Assembly (NCBI GenBank): GCA_036824465.1 | Contig: DAITAC010000034.1 | Coordinates: forward strand, 1-38,075 | Length of the DNA stretch: 38,075 bases | Direction: 5' to 3' | From: JAKOQB01 sp036824465 | GTDB lineage: Bacteria > Pseudomonadota > Gammaproteobacteria > Burkholderiales > Burkholderiaceae_F | Part shown: positions 17,840 through 27,684 of the stretch, piece after piece | Numbering within the stretch: position 1 is the first letter of the stretch | Layout: the number at the start of each line of letters is the position of its first letter | Program-made: the position numbers and the translations under genes | Notes under the pieces: generated by a model | What the model was told of the DNA's origin: nothing | What the model saw: the letters and a program-made list of their open reading frames with translations, nothing else | Database searches by the model: none

Positions 17840-18690
17840 ATGAACGAACGCGTCGATCCCACCCTGGCCGCGGGCAACCGCGTCGCACTGGCCGGCTACG
17901 CGGCCGAGCACTTCGTCTGGAAGGTGGACCACGGCGTCGGTCTTGTCACGCTCAATCGCCCCGAGCGCAAGAACCCGCTGACCTTCGCCTCCTATGCCGA
18001 ACTGCGCGACCTGTTCCGCCGCTTGCGCTACGCCACCGACGTGCACTGCGTCGTGGTGCACGGCGCTGGCGGCAATTTCTGCTCCGGCGGCGACGTGCAC
18101 GAGATTATCGGCCCGCTGCTGCAGCTGAAGGCGCCCGAGCTGCTGATGTTCACGCGCATGACGGGCGATCTGGTCAAGGCGATGCGGCACTGCCCGCAGC
18201 CGGTGATCGCCGCGGTGGATGGTGTGTGCGCAGGCGCCGGTGCAATCGTCGCAATGGCGAGCGACATTCGACTCGGCACCGTGCGCAGCAGAACCGCATT
18301 CCTCTTCAATCGCGTCGGGCTGGCCGGCTGCGATATGGGCGCGTGTGCACTGCTGCCGCGCATCGTCGGGCATGGACGCGCCAGCGAGTGGCTCTACACC
18401 GGTCGCGCGTTGCCGGGCGAAGAGGCACAGCAATGGGGTTTCTACAACCGCCTGATCGCGCCCGACGCACTCGAAGCGGAGGCGCTGGCGCTGGCCCGCG
18501 AACTGGCCAGCGGTCCCACGTTTGCCAATGGCATCACCAAGACCATGCTGCATCAGGAATGGAACATGGGCATCGATCAGGCGATCGAGTCCGAAGCGCA
18601 AGCGCAGGCGCTGTGCATGCTGACCGAGGATTTCGGCCGCGCCTACCGTGCGTTCGTCGCCAAGTCGAAGCCGGTGTTCGAAGGCGACTG

Positions 18691-18691
<1 letters not shown>
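17840..18691 (+). CDS. Enoyl-CoA hydratase/isomerase family protein
   Basis: 283-residue crotonase-fold protein. The oxyanion-hole segments are visible: NFCSGGDVHEI and VDGVCAGAGAIVAMASDIRL. VGLVTLNRPERKNPLTF is the family N-terminal strand. Start ATG 17840 is used because it gives the normal length with GAGGA upstream; the frame is open further back only by chance. It begins 97 bases after the fused monooxygenase and overlaps the next gene by one base (TGATG at 18689-18693). Context suggests a hydration or hydrolytic step in the non-aromatic part of the aryl-CoA pathway; the exact step is not determinable. Confidence 0.92.
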
Positions 18692-19857
<1,166 letters not shown>

Positions 19858-19962
19858 GGCTGGCGGTATTCGAACGCGACGCGCGGGACAGGGCGATGTC
19901 GTTGAGCGTCGCGAACCGACTGCGGATGCGCTTGCCAACTCGCTGCGGATCACCCGCCAGCC
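19858..19962. repeat. Widely spaced inverted repeat between convergent operons
   Basis: GGCTGGCGG (19858-19866) begins directly after the acyl-CoA dehydrogenase stop and is matched exactly by CCGCCAGCC (19954-19962), with an 87-base loop. It lies between two convergent operons and could take part in ending transcription, but the wide spacing makes chance pairing in GC-rich DNA possible. Confidence 0.3.
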
Positions 19963-20042
19963 CTTGAGCGCGAAGCGCCGGGTCGCGTGCGGTGGCGACA
20001 GCGCTTGCTCCAGTGACGACACCACGCGACGGTGGACGGGCC

Positions 20043-21719
20043 TCAGGCGTTGGGCCCCTCTTCGTCGAACCCGTAGTCACGCAGCGCCGCTTCGCGGCTG
20101 ATCTTGTCGTCGCGCAGATCGGCACGGACCAGTGTGCGGTCGCGGCGGCGCGGGTCGCCGTAACCGCCTGCGCCCGGAAGACGAATGCTCACCAGATCGC
20201 CCGCGCGCAGCGTGTCGAGTCCCTTCGATGCCAGCGGGCGCTCCGTGGACGTTCCCGGGTTGAGCACGAACGCGCCACAGGCGCCGGGCAGCCCACCGAA
20301 CAAACCCTGTGGTGCGAACTTGTGGCGATCGCCATAGCGCGCGAAGCTCACGCGATCGGCGAGCAGACGCACGTCGCGCCGCAGCGCCAGTCCGCCGCGA
20401 TACGTGCCGGGCCCACCCGAATCACGGATGAACTCGTAGCGCTCGATACGCACCGGGAACTGCCGCTCGAGCACCTCGACCGGCGTGTTCATGAAACGCG
20501 GCAGGTGGCTGTCCTGCCCGTCGCGGCCGTCGCGATATGGACGCGCGCCCGAGCCGCCGCCCTGGATGTCGGTGTAGATGAATGGCGCGCCCGTGTCGGG
20601 GTCGCGCCCGCCGAAACCGCAGGTACTGATCTGTCCGTGCGAGCCGGCAGTCACGCGCTCCGGCACCGCGATCGACAGTGCGCGCAGCATCGCCTCGACG
20701 ATCTTCTGCGAGGCGTTGGTGCGCGCCGCGACTGCGCCCGGCGGCAGCGGATCGACGATGCTGCCCGGACGCGTGACGACCTTGATCGGTCGATAGCAGC
20801 CGGAGTTCGGCGGGATGCCCGGATCGACGACCGCAATCATCACGTAGTACGCGGCCGCATGCGTGTTGGCGAGCGTGGAGTTGGTGTTGCCCTCGGCCTG
20901 CGGATCGCTGCCGGTCAGGTCGACCACGACATCGCCATCACCGATCGTGAGCTTCACATGGATGCGGATCGGCCGATCGTTGACGCCGTCGTCGTCGATG
21001 AAGTCCTGCGCTTCGTAGGTGCCCGCGGGCAATGCGGCCAGACCAAGCCGCATGCGCCGCTCCGAATAGTCGAGCAGTTCCGCGCATGCCGATCGCATCG
21101 TGTCCTCGCCATGGCGGCGGAACATGCGGCCGAGCCGCTCGGTACCCACCATCAGCGACGCAACCTGCGCGCGGATGTCGCCCAGCGTCTTGTCCGGCAG
21201 CCGGATCTGGTTCGCGATGATGGCGACGATCTCCGCATCTTCGCGGCCCGCCTTGTACAGCTTCACCATCGGCAGGCGCAGGCCTTCGAGATAGATCTCG
21301 CGAATGCCGCCGGCAACACCGCCCGCGGCCACACCGCCGAGGTCGGAGTGATGCGTGATGTTGCCGACAAAGCCGATTAGATGCCCGTTGTGAAACGCGG
21401 GCGAAATCGCGTACAGGTCCATGATGTGCTGGCCGCCGCGATACGGATCGTTGGTGATGATCACGTCACCGGGTGCAAGGCGCTCCGGCGGATAGGCCGC
21501 AACGAGTTCGCGCATCGTGATCTCGAAGCCGGCCAGCAGGCTCGGATTGTGGTGCGCCTGCGCCACCGTCTGGCCGCACGCATCGGTGACCACGCACGAG
21601 ATGTCCTTGATCTCGGTGATGATGGTCGAGCGCCCGGTGCGCACCAACGTGTTGCCCATTTCGTCCGCCACCTGCTCCAGGCCGTAGCGGATCACCTGCA
21701 TCCTGATGACGTCGGTCAT
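20043..21719 (-). CDS. hyuB: Hydantoinase B / oxoprolinase family subunit
   Basis: 558 residues of the HyuB family, the partner of HyuA in ATP-dependent N-methylhydantoinases, 5-oxoprolinase-like enzymes and acetone/acetophenone carboxylases. Family landmarks are ITNDPYRGGQHIMD (Asn90, Asp91, His98), the early TGRSTIITEIKDISC, and SGGPGTYRGGLALRRDV near the C-terminus. It starts with a four-base ATGA overlap with hyuA, so the subunits are translationally coupled. Last gene of the minus-strand operon. The family cannot say whether the substrate is a hydantoin, a lactam or a ketone. Confidence 0.93.
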   Translation of the reverse strand: MTDVIRMQVIRYGLEQVADEMGNTLVRTGRSTIITEIKDISCVVTDACGQTVAQAHHNPSLLAGFEITMRELVAAYPPERLAPGDVIITNDPYRGGQHIMDLYAISPAFHNGHLIGFVGNITHHSDLGGVAAGGVAGGIREIYLEGLRLPMVKLYKAGREDAEIVAIIANQIRLPDKTLGDIRAQVASLMVGTERLGRMFRRHGEDTMRSACAELLDYSERRMRLGLAALPAGTYEAQDFIDDDGVNDRPIRIHVKLTIGDGDVVVDLTGSDPQAEGNTNSTLANTHAAAYYVMIAVVDPGIPPNSGCYRPIKVVTRPGSIVDPLPPGAVAARTNASQKIVEAMLRALSIAVPERVTAGSHGQISTCGFGGRDPDTGAPFIYTDIQGGGSGARPYRDGRDGQDSHLPRFMNTPVEVLERQFPVRIERYEFIRDSGGPGTYRGGLALRRDVRLLADRVSFARYGDRHKFAPQGLFGGLPGACGAFVLNPGTSTERPLASKGLDTLRAGDLVSIRLPGAGGYGDPRRRDRTLVRADLRDDKISREAALRDYGFDEEGPNA

Positions 21720-23815
21720 GTGCGCTCCTCCTGCGCCGGTGGCTCGGACTCCAGTGGCACCACCAATCCGAGATCGTCGAGAACATCGGCATACACGCCC
21801 GGCGGCACGAGCGTCGATGAAGTCTCTTCCTCGATCAGCGCGGGGCCTGTCACCACCATGCCCGGACGCAAGCGGTCCCGCTCGTACACCGCCGTTGGGG
21901 TAAACCCTCTCTTCTCGAAGTACACTGGCCGCGTCGCCTTGAGCGCAGCCTCGGGAGCCGCACTCGAGCGCGCGTGGCGCGTCAGCTCGATCGGCGCGTT
22001 GCAGCCAAATGCGGCCAGACGCAGGTTGACGATCTCGATCGGCTCTCCGTCAAAGAAGAACGCATAGCGCTCGCGGTACAGGCGCGCAAAGGCGTCGAGC
22101 AATGCGCGCACTCCGGCCTTATTCAGCGCACCGGCGTTCGGCAAAGGCAGCGAAAGTTCATACGTCTGCCCAGCGACCTTCAGATCCGCGTAACGGACAA
22201 GGCGCTTCGCTGCCGCGTCAAAGCCCTGTTCCGCGAGTTCGGCTTCCGCCTGTTGCTCCATCGCGCGAAAGGCGGCTTCGAGCGCGTTGAGATCGGCCAG
22301 GTCACTGGGCACGCCGCCGAGCGCGGTCACGTAATCGAGGCGCACGTCGGTCACCAGCAGGCCCACGGCGGAGAACGTGCCGGGCATGGGAGGAACGATC
22401 GCCTCGCGCATCGACAGCGCGCGCGCGAGGTCTACCGCATGCACGCCGCCGGCACCACCAAACGACAGCAGCGAGAAGTCGCGCACGTCGATGCCGCGCA
22501 GGATGGTGACGGCGGCGATGCCCTTGACCATGTTGGCGTTGACCACGCGCACGATGCCGAGCGCCGTTTCTTCCAGGCTCATGCCCATTTCCGTCGCCAG
22601 CGCGCCGACAACCTGGCGTGCCGCACCGAAGTCGAGGTGCATGCGCCCGCCGTTGAAGTAGTCGGCGCTGAGTCGGCCGAGCACCAGGTTGGCGTCGGTG
22701 ACGGTCGCCACCGTTCCGCCGCGGCCATAGCAGGCCGGCCCCGGCTCGGCGCCGGCCGAACGGGGGCCCACCTGCAACGCACCGCCGGCGTCACGCCACG
22801 CGATCGATCCGCCGCCGGCGCCGATGATGTGCAGGTCAATGATCGGCACGCGCACCGGCAGGCCCTGCAGATTGCCCTCGGTCGTGATCGCGCACGCGCC
22901 GTCTTCAACGAGGCCGATGTCGAATGACGTTCCGCCCATGTCGACCGAAACGATCCGGTTTCGCGCGTGCCGGCGACCGTAGAACGCGGCAGCGACGACG
23001 CCCCCGGCCGGTCCCGAGTTCACCGTGGTCACCGCGCGCCGGCACGCCGCCGTAACCGTCGCCGAACCGCCGTTGGCCTGGATGACCGACAAGCGCACAG
23101 ACCCGAGCTTCTCTTCGAGCCGGCGCTGCAGCGAATCGAGGTAGGTCGCCATCACCGGCGTGAGATACGCGTTGATCACGGTCGTCGAACTGCGCTCGTA
23201 CTCGCGCATCTCCGGGCACACGCGCGATGACAAGCTGATCGGCACGCCGGGCAGGCGCTGCGCAAGAATCCGTTCGGCGATTTCCTCATGTGCCGGATTG
23301 AGAAACGCAAAGAGGAAGCACACCGCGACCGCCTCGACGCGCTCGCGCGCGAAGGCCTCGGCCGCCGCCCGCACCGATGCTTCGTCCAGCGGTGTCAGCA
23401 CGCGGCCACGGGCATCGAGTCGCTCGCGCGCTTCGAGACGCAGGTAACGCGGCACCAGCGGCAGCGGCAGGTCGACCGAGAAGTCGTATAGCCCGGCGTC
23501 CGGACGCATGATGCGGCCGATCTCGAGCACATCGCGAAAGCCTTCGGTGGTCAGCAGTCCTACCTTGGCGCCGGTGCGTTCGATCAACGCATTGGTGCCC
23601 GTGGTCGAGCCGTGCACGACTTCGCTCACCTGCCCGGCACGTGCACCGGCCTCCTCGAGCGCCACGGCGATGCCGTCGAGCACGCCCAGCGCGCGATCGC
23701 GCGGCGTGGTGGGCACCTTGGCGGAACGCAGCCGTCCGCTGGCACTGTCGAGCAAAGTGACGTCGGTAAACGTGCCGCCGACGTCAACCGCCAGCCGGAG
23801 TGTTTGTGCGTTCAT
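21716..23815 (-). CDS. hyuA: Hydantoinase A / oxoprolinase family subunit (ATP-binding)
   Basis: 699 residues of the HyuA family with the actin-like ATPase phosphate loop DVGGTFTD at 11-18 and SVDMGGTSFDIGL further on; THGSTTGTNA-like VVHGSTTGTNALIERTG also fits. Start ATG 23815 is placed at the family N-terminus (MNAQTLRLAVDVGGTF) and overlaps the stop of the EthD-like gene by four bases; the open frame upstream has no family similarity. It provides ATP-dependent activation of the substrate in a heteromer with HyuB. Upstream transporter genes suggest the substrate is imported. Confidence 0.93.
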   Translation of the reverse strand: MNAQTLRLAVDVGGTFTDVTLLDSASGRLRSAKVPTTPRDRALGVLDGIAVALEEAGARAGQVSEVVHGSTTGTNALIERTGAKVGLLTTEGFRDVLEIGRIMRPDAGLYDFSVDLPLPLVPRYLRLEARERLDARGRVLTPLDEASVRAAAEAFARERVEAVAVCFLFAFLNPAHEEIAERILAQRLPGVPISLSSRVCPEMREYERSSTTVINAYLTPVMATYLDSLQRRLEEKLGSVRLSVIQANGGSATVTAACRRAVTTVNSGPAGGVVAAAFYGRRHARNRIVSVDMGGTSFDIGLVEDGACAITTEGNLQGLPVRVPIIDLHIIGAGGGSIAWRDAGGALQVGPRSAGAEPGPACYGRGGTVATVTDANLVLGRLSADYFNGGRMHLDFGAARQVVGALATEMGMSLEETALGIVRVVNANMVKGIAAVTILRGIDVRDFSLLSFGGAGGVHAVDLARALSMREAIVPPMPGTFSAVGLLVTDVRLDYVTALGGVPSDLADLNALEAAFRAMEQQAEAELAEQGFDAAAKRLVRYADLKVAGQTYELSLPLPNAGALNKAGVRALLDAFARLYRERYAFFFDGEPIEIVNLRLAAFGCNAPIELTRHARSSAAPEAALKATRPVYFEKRGFTPTAVYERDRLRPGMVVTGPALIEEETSSTLVPPGVYADVLDDLGLVVPLESEPPAQEERT

Positions 23816-24516
23816 GCACTGAAGGCGAAGGTTGTCGTCTGCATCGGGTAGTGCCGGCTGCCGCCGGTGAACGGCGGCAGCCGGCGCGAGTCGGCGCGCA
23901 TCTCGGCAAGTACGGGAGAAGCGAGCGCGGCCGCCAGCGCTTCGGGGCTGTCGAACATGACGCGGTTGCGCTGCATGTGGTCGACGCGCCGCCACGGCAT
24001 CGCGTCACACCAGTCGACACGCGTGCAGACCTCGATGTCGCGGATGCCCGGAAACTTCGCCATCAATCGCGTGTGTTGCTGCATGTAATGCCGCAGCCAC
24101 GCATTGAGGTCCTGTGCCGGACCGGGATAGTGAACGAGGAAGCTGCACAGCGTGGCCGCAGCGGAAGTCTTCGGTTGCGGTACCGGAAACGAGCGCGCGA
24201 ACATGGCCTGGTGCGTGACCGTTGTGCCGGCGAGGCTTGGCCAATGCTCGAGCGCGGCGAGGCGCTGCAGATGCCCGTCCTCCAGGATCGCCGCTTCCAG
24301 TGCGGGCAGCGTCGCGAAGTACAACTGCAGCGCGAGCACCGGCGCAGCGCCGTCGCCGCTGAACGGAGTCTTCGCCGCGGCAGGCGTATACGCGTGCCCC
24401 TTCACCAAGCCCGGCGTTCGACGCAGCAGGTCGATCAGCGCGGCGCGGTCCGGCTCGCTGATCGGGGTTTCGTTCTGGATCGAGTTTTCGAAATAAACGA
24501 AGTACGCGAAGCTCAT
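23812..24516 (-). CDS. EthD-like dimeric alpha/beta-barrel protein (two tandem halves)
   Basis: 234 residues with two ferredoxin-like halves. The second, about residues 130-225 (LCSFLVHYPGPAQDLNAWLR to FTGGSRHYPM), shows the EthD-type strand-helix pattern with HYP near its start and late FTGG. The first half (SFAYFVYFENSIQ, ALIDLLRRTPGLVKGH) has a similar but weaker pattern. Start ATG 24516 is chosen by the onset of this fold, 11 bases after dctM ends. EthD-like proteins are often found with degradation enzymes and may handle ring or ketone intermediates, but catalysis is rarely proven. Placed between transporter and hydantoinase genes with a four-base overlap to hyuA, it probably acts on the same compound. 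Family call moderate. Confidence 0.65.
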   Translation of the reverse strand: MSFAYFVYFENSIQNETPISEPDRAALIDLLRRTPGLVKGHAYTPAAAKTPFSGDGAAPVLALQLYFATLPALEAAILEDGHLQRLAALEHWPSLAGTTVTHQAMFARSFPVPQPKTSAAATLCSFLVHYPGPAQDLNAWLRHYMQQHTRLMAKFPGIRDIEVCTRVDWCDAMPWRRVDHMQRNRVMFDSPEALAAALASPVLAEMRADSRRLPPFTGGSRHYPMQTTTFAFSA

Positions 24517-24527
24517 CGCTGCGCTCT

Positions 24528-25844
24528 CTAGCGTGCCATCAATGTCGGCACCGTCGTGATCAGCAATGGAAACGCGATCAATATGCCCATCACGACGGTT
24601 TCGCAGGCGATGAAAGGCAGCGCCGCCCGATAGACCTGGGTGAGTGTGGTGCCGGCAGGTGCCACACCCTTGACGACGAACAGCACGAGGCCGAAGGGCG
24701 GCGTGATGGTCGCCATCTCCATGTTCAGCAGCATGATGGCGCCGAACCAGATCGGCGACAGATGCAGCGCATTGATGATCGGAAAGAAGATCGGGATCGT
24801 GAGCATCATGATGCTCAACGGCTCCATGAAGCAGCCCATCACCATCAAGACCGCCTGCATCGCAACCACCAGCCAGATGGGGCTGAGCGGGAGTGACGTT
24901 GCCATCTCGACCAGGCCGCCGGAGGCGCCGGTAAAGGCGAGGATCTGTGAAAACGCGGTCGAGCCCGTGATGATCATCAGCATCATGACCGTGACGCCAA
25001 GCGTGGCCTTGAGCGACTCCACGAGCATCCTGCGGTTCAGGCCCCCGTACGCCCACGACAGCAGAAAACAGCCGAGCGCGCCGGCGGCGGCCGACTCGGT
25101 CGCGGTGGCCACACCGAGAAACATCAGCCCGACGACCAGAAACACGACGACGATCAGCGGCAGGCCGTAGAGAACGGTGTTACGCAGACGAAGCCCGAGC
25201 GGCATCGTGGGCAGGTCGTACGCCGGCGCGAGCGACGGCGTGATCCGGCAACGCACGACGATGTAGATGACGAACGCGATCGCCGTCAGGATGCCCGGCA
25301 CGATGATCGCCACCAGGAAGTCGCCGACCGAAATGTTGGCGATCGCCGCCAGCAGCACGGCGAGCGCCGACGGCGGAATCAGGATGGCCAGCCCGCCGGA
25401 GCCGAGGATGGGTCCGAGCGTCATTGATCGGTGATAGCCGCGCCTTTCCATCTCCGGCACGAGCAGCGCCGCCAGCATTGCCGCGCCCGCCATTGCGGAG
25501 CCGGTCAGCGTCGCAAACAGCGTTCCGCCACCGACCGCCATCACGCTCAGGCGTCCGGGCAGGCGTCCGATCCAGGAGTCGAGCACGTCCATCAGTCGCC
25601 CGGCGATACCCGAGCGGAACATCAGTTCGCCCATCAGCACAAACAGCGGCACGGGCAGCAACGCAAAGCTGGTGACCGAGTCATAGATCGACAGCACGAG
25701 CTGGCTCAGCCCCGCACTGCCGTTCCAGAAGAAGTACGCGCCGACCACGTTGACGGCGAGAAAGGCGAACGCGATCGGGATACCGATCGCCATCAGCACG
25801 AGCAACGCACCGAAGATAATGAGCAGTGTCGTTGCCCAGTCCAT
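24528..25844 (-). CDS. dctM: TRAP transporter large permease (DctM family)
   Basis: 438-residue, very hydrophobic protein with about a dozen predicted membrane helices, the main channel of a TRAP uptake system. Family features: LMAIGIPIAFAFLAVNVVG at the start, PLFVLMGELMFRSGIAGRL, and GPILGSGGLAILIPPSALAV with the conserved PPS. Late features are MEPLSIMMLTIPIFFPI and ITPPFGLVLFVVKG. It starts nine bases after dctQ and is followed by the EthD-like gene. Driven by sodium or proton gradient in known systems; ligand set by the receptor at 26415-27389. Confidence 0.95.
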   Translation of the reverse strand: MDWATTLLIIFGALLVLMAIGIPIAFAFLAVNVVGAYFFWNGSAGLSQLVLSIYDSVTSFALLPVPLFVLMGELMFRSGIAGRLMDVLDSWIGRLPGRLSVMAVGGGTLFATLTGSAMAGAAMLAALLVPEMERRGYHRSMTLGPILGSGGLAILIPPSALAVLLAAIANISVGDFLVAIIVPGILTAIAFVIYIVVRCRITPSLAPAYDLPTMPLGLRLRNTVLYGLPLIVVVFLVVGLMFLGVATATESAAAGALGCFLLSWAYGGLNRRMLVESLKATLGVTVMMLMIITGSTAFSQILAFTGASGGLVEMATSLPLSPIWLVVAMQAVLMVMGCFMEPLSIMMLTIPIFFPIINALHLSPIWFGAIMLLNMEMATITPPFGLVLFVVKGVAPAGTTLTQVYRAALPFIACETVVMGILIAFPLLITTVPTLMAR

Positions 25845-25853
25845 CGCGTCTCG

Positions 25854-26348
25854 CTAGCGCGGCTCGAGCGTGCGCTGCCAGAGCGCGACGAAGCGTTGCA
25901 GGAAGCGCGCCGCGAGCAGCGACGCGCCGAGCGGAATCACCAACAGGACGATCCAGGTCGGGAACTCCAGGATCGTCGGCTTGTAGATGCCGCGCCGGAG
26001 CGTGTCGAGGGTGACGATGACGCCGAACACGGTGAGCACCACTGACACCGCGAAACCGACGGCGGCGCTGACCAGCGCCAGTCGGCGCCGCCACTCACGA
26101 TCGAGTGCATTGGTCAGCAGGTCCACGGACACGTGGCCGTCCTGGCGCAGCAGCCACGCGGTGCCGAGAAACGTGATGTACAGCAGCCCGTATTCGGTGA
26201 ACTCGATCACCCACACCTGCGGCCGCGCGAAGAAGGTTCGCAGCACGATCTCTATGCAGACCGCGCCGACGATGAGCAGCATCACCGCGATACCGAGCGC
26301 CGCCAGCAGGTTCTCGACGCGGGTCAGCCAGCGGTCGAACGTCGCCAT
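25854..26348 (-). CDS. dctQ: TRAP transporter small permease (DctQ family)
   Basis: 164 residues with four predicted membrane helices, typical of DctQ. The N-terminus FDRWLTRVENLLAALGIAVM, the WVIEFTEYGLLYITFLGTAW segment and HVSVDLLTNAL are classic. It forms the membrane complex with DctM. Starts 66 bases after dctP; the gap is GC-rich with no clear terminator, so the operon probably continues. Confidence 0.93.
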   Translation of the reverse strand: MATFDRWLTRVENLLAALGIAVMLLIVGAVCIEIVLRTFFARPQVWVIEFTEYGLLYITFLGTAWLLRQDGHVSVDLLTNALDREWRRRLALVSAAVGFAVSVVLTVFGVIVTLDTLRRGIYKPTILEFPTWIVLLVIPLGASLLAARFLQRFVALWQRTLEPR

Positions 26349-26414
26349 CGGCCGGGATCGGAGGGGCTTTCAGCGCCGCGGCGGCACGATCACACCCGTC
26401 GCCGCGTCAGAGAC

Positions 26415-27389
26415 TCAGTTGCCGGTCAGCCTCCGCAACTCGCCCACGAGGTCAGGCAGCTTGGTCGCGAGGTTGTCCCATTCGACCTTGTAGGCGGTGT
26501 CGACATAGCGCTTGTTCTCGGCATCGGAGAACCTGATCTTCGTCACGCCCGCTTTTTCGAGCAGCGCCCATTCCTCGGCCTCGGCCTGACGGTAGTGCGC
26601 AACCATCTTCGGCTCGAACGCGGCGGTCACGCGCTCGATCTCCTTGCGCACGTCCTCCGGCAGCGCCTTCCACTTGTCGAGGTTCATGATGATCACGATG
26701 TTGTTGCTGGCGAAAAACGGCAAGTCGATCACGTACTTGGCTGCCTTGATCCAGCCGCGTTCGCGCGGCCCCGCCATCGGCCAGCCAAATCCCGTCACCG
26801 TGCCCCCTTCCAGCGCGGTGTAGGTGTCGCTCTCCGGCATCGTCACCGGCAGGATGCCGAGCGCCGTCATGAAGCGGTCGTACAGCGCCGACGTGCGCAT
26901 CTTCTGGCCTTTCAGGCCGTCGATGCTGCTGACCTTCGTCGTCGTCCACAGATAAAAGGGCGACCACAACGCGCGACCGATGTATTGCACGTTCAGCCGC
27001 TCGTGGCGCTTGACCATGAAGTCGTACAGGCCGCCCGGTTCGCGCTCCTCGGTCACGCTCTTGCGTGACAGGATCAGCGCGCCGCCTTCGGGAAACGTGC
27101 TCTGGTAATACGCGGTCGGATTGAACGCGATATCGAGCACGCCCTTGCCGACGGCTTCGGTCTGCTGCAGCCCCGGAATCACCTCCGGCCCGCCGACGTA
27201 GTTGATCCTGAGCTTGCCCTTCAGCGCAGCGTTGATCTCGTTCACCCACACCTGCGTCTGCGCCATCAACGGGTGGGTCTTCGGGATGAAGGCGACCGCC
27301 CGCAGCGTGACCTCCTGCGCCGAAACCGGCAGTGCGAGGAAGAAAGCCGATGCAAAAAACGCGGCAGAAAGCCGAATTGCGCGGATCAT
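26415..27389 (-). CDS. dctP: TRAP transporter solute-binding receptor (DctP family)
   Basis: 324 residues. Signal peptide MIRAIRLSAAFFASAFFLAL ending in VSA-QE, so periplasmic. DctP features: TQVWVNEINAALKGKLRI, LQQTEAVGKGVLDIAFNPT, and the region TTKVSSIDGLKGQKMRTSA with the Arg that in known TRAP receptors (about residue 150-175) salt-bridges the ligand carboxylate. Start ATG 27389 has a consensus AGGAG upstream and begins the signal peptide. It is the first gene of the six-gene operon. The ligand is probably an organic acid, unknown in detail. Confidence 0.94.
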   Translation of the reverse strand: MIRAIRLSAAFFASAFFLALPVSAQEVTLRAVAFIPKTHPLMAQTQVWVNEINAALKGKLRINYVGGPEVIPGLQQTEAVGKGVLDIAFNPTAYYQSTFPEGGALILSRKSVTEEREPGGLYDFMVKRHERLNVQYIGRALWSPFYLWTTTKVSSIDGLKGQKMRTSALYDRFMTALGILPVTMPESDTYTALEGGTVTGFGWPMAGPRERGWIKAAKYVIDLPFFASNNIVIIMNLDKWKALPEDVRKEIERVTAAFEPKMVAHYRQAEAEEWALLEKAGVTKIRFSDAENKRYVDTAYKVEWDNLATKLPDLVGELRRLTGN

Positions 27390-27414
27390 GATTGTCTCCT
27401 CTTGATTTCTTATC

Positions 27415-27443
27415 CGTCGCCCGATCGCACGCAATCGGCGACG
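27415..27443 (-). promoter_or_regulatory. Inverted repeat in the leader of the TRAP operon
   Basis: Arms CGTCGCCCGAT (27415-27425) and AATCGGCGACG (27433-27443) pair over 10 bases with one bulged C and a 7-base loop. It lies between the proposed promoter and the dctP ribosome-binding site. It could be an operator for an unseen regulator or an RNA stem affecting translation of dctP. Confidence 0.45.
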
Positions 27444-27458
27444 ACGACATGCTCACCT

Positions 27459-27489
27459 ATTATTGGCGTTGCCACGTCGATTGTGTCAA
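27459..27489 (-). promoter_or_regulatory. Likely sigma-70 promoter of the TRAP-hyu operon
   Basis: On the minus strand, TTGACA (27484-27489) is a perfect -35 box, followed after 19 bases by AATAAT (27459-27464), five of six matches to the -10 consensus. Spacing is slightly long. It lies 70 bases ahead of the dctP start and would give a leader of about 60 bases. The rest of the 295-base gap to the regulator gene (27390-27684) shows no gene. Confidence 0.5.
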
Positions 27490-27684
27490 GAGATTGTCCC
27501 GCCCGCACGCGCGCAGACTGCGCTACCAGGGCGTCTGCCGATGCGGCGAATTGTGGGTGTGCAGGAAGCGATCGAGACGGTGTGAGAATTCGTGAGTTCG
27601 ACAAATGACAAGAAGCGCGACCTCTCAGATCGCTCTGTTCGTCGTGAGCATCGAGATTCGAGGACATGCGAACCTGGTCGACGC

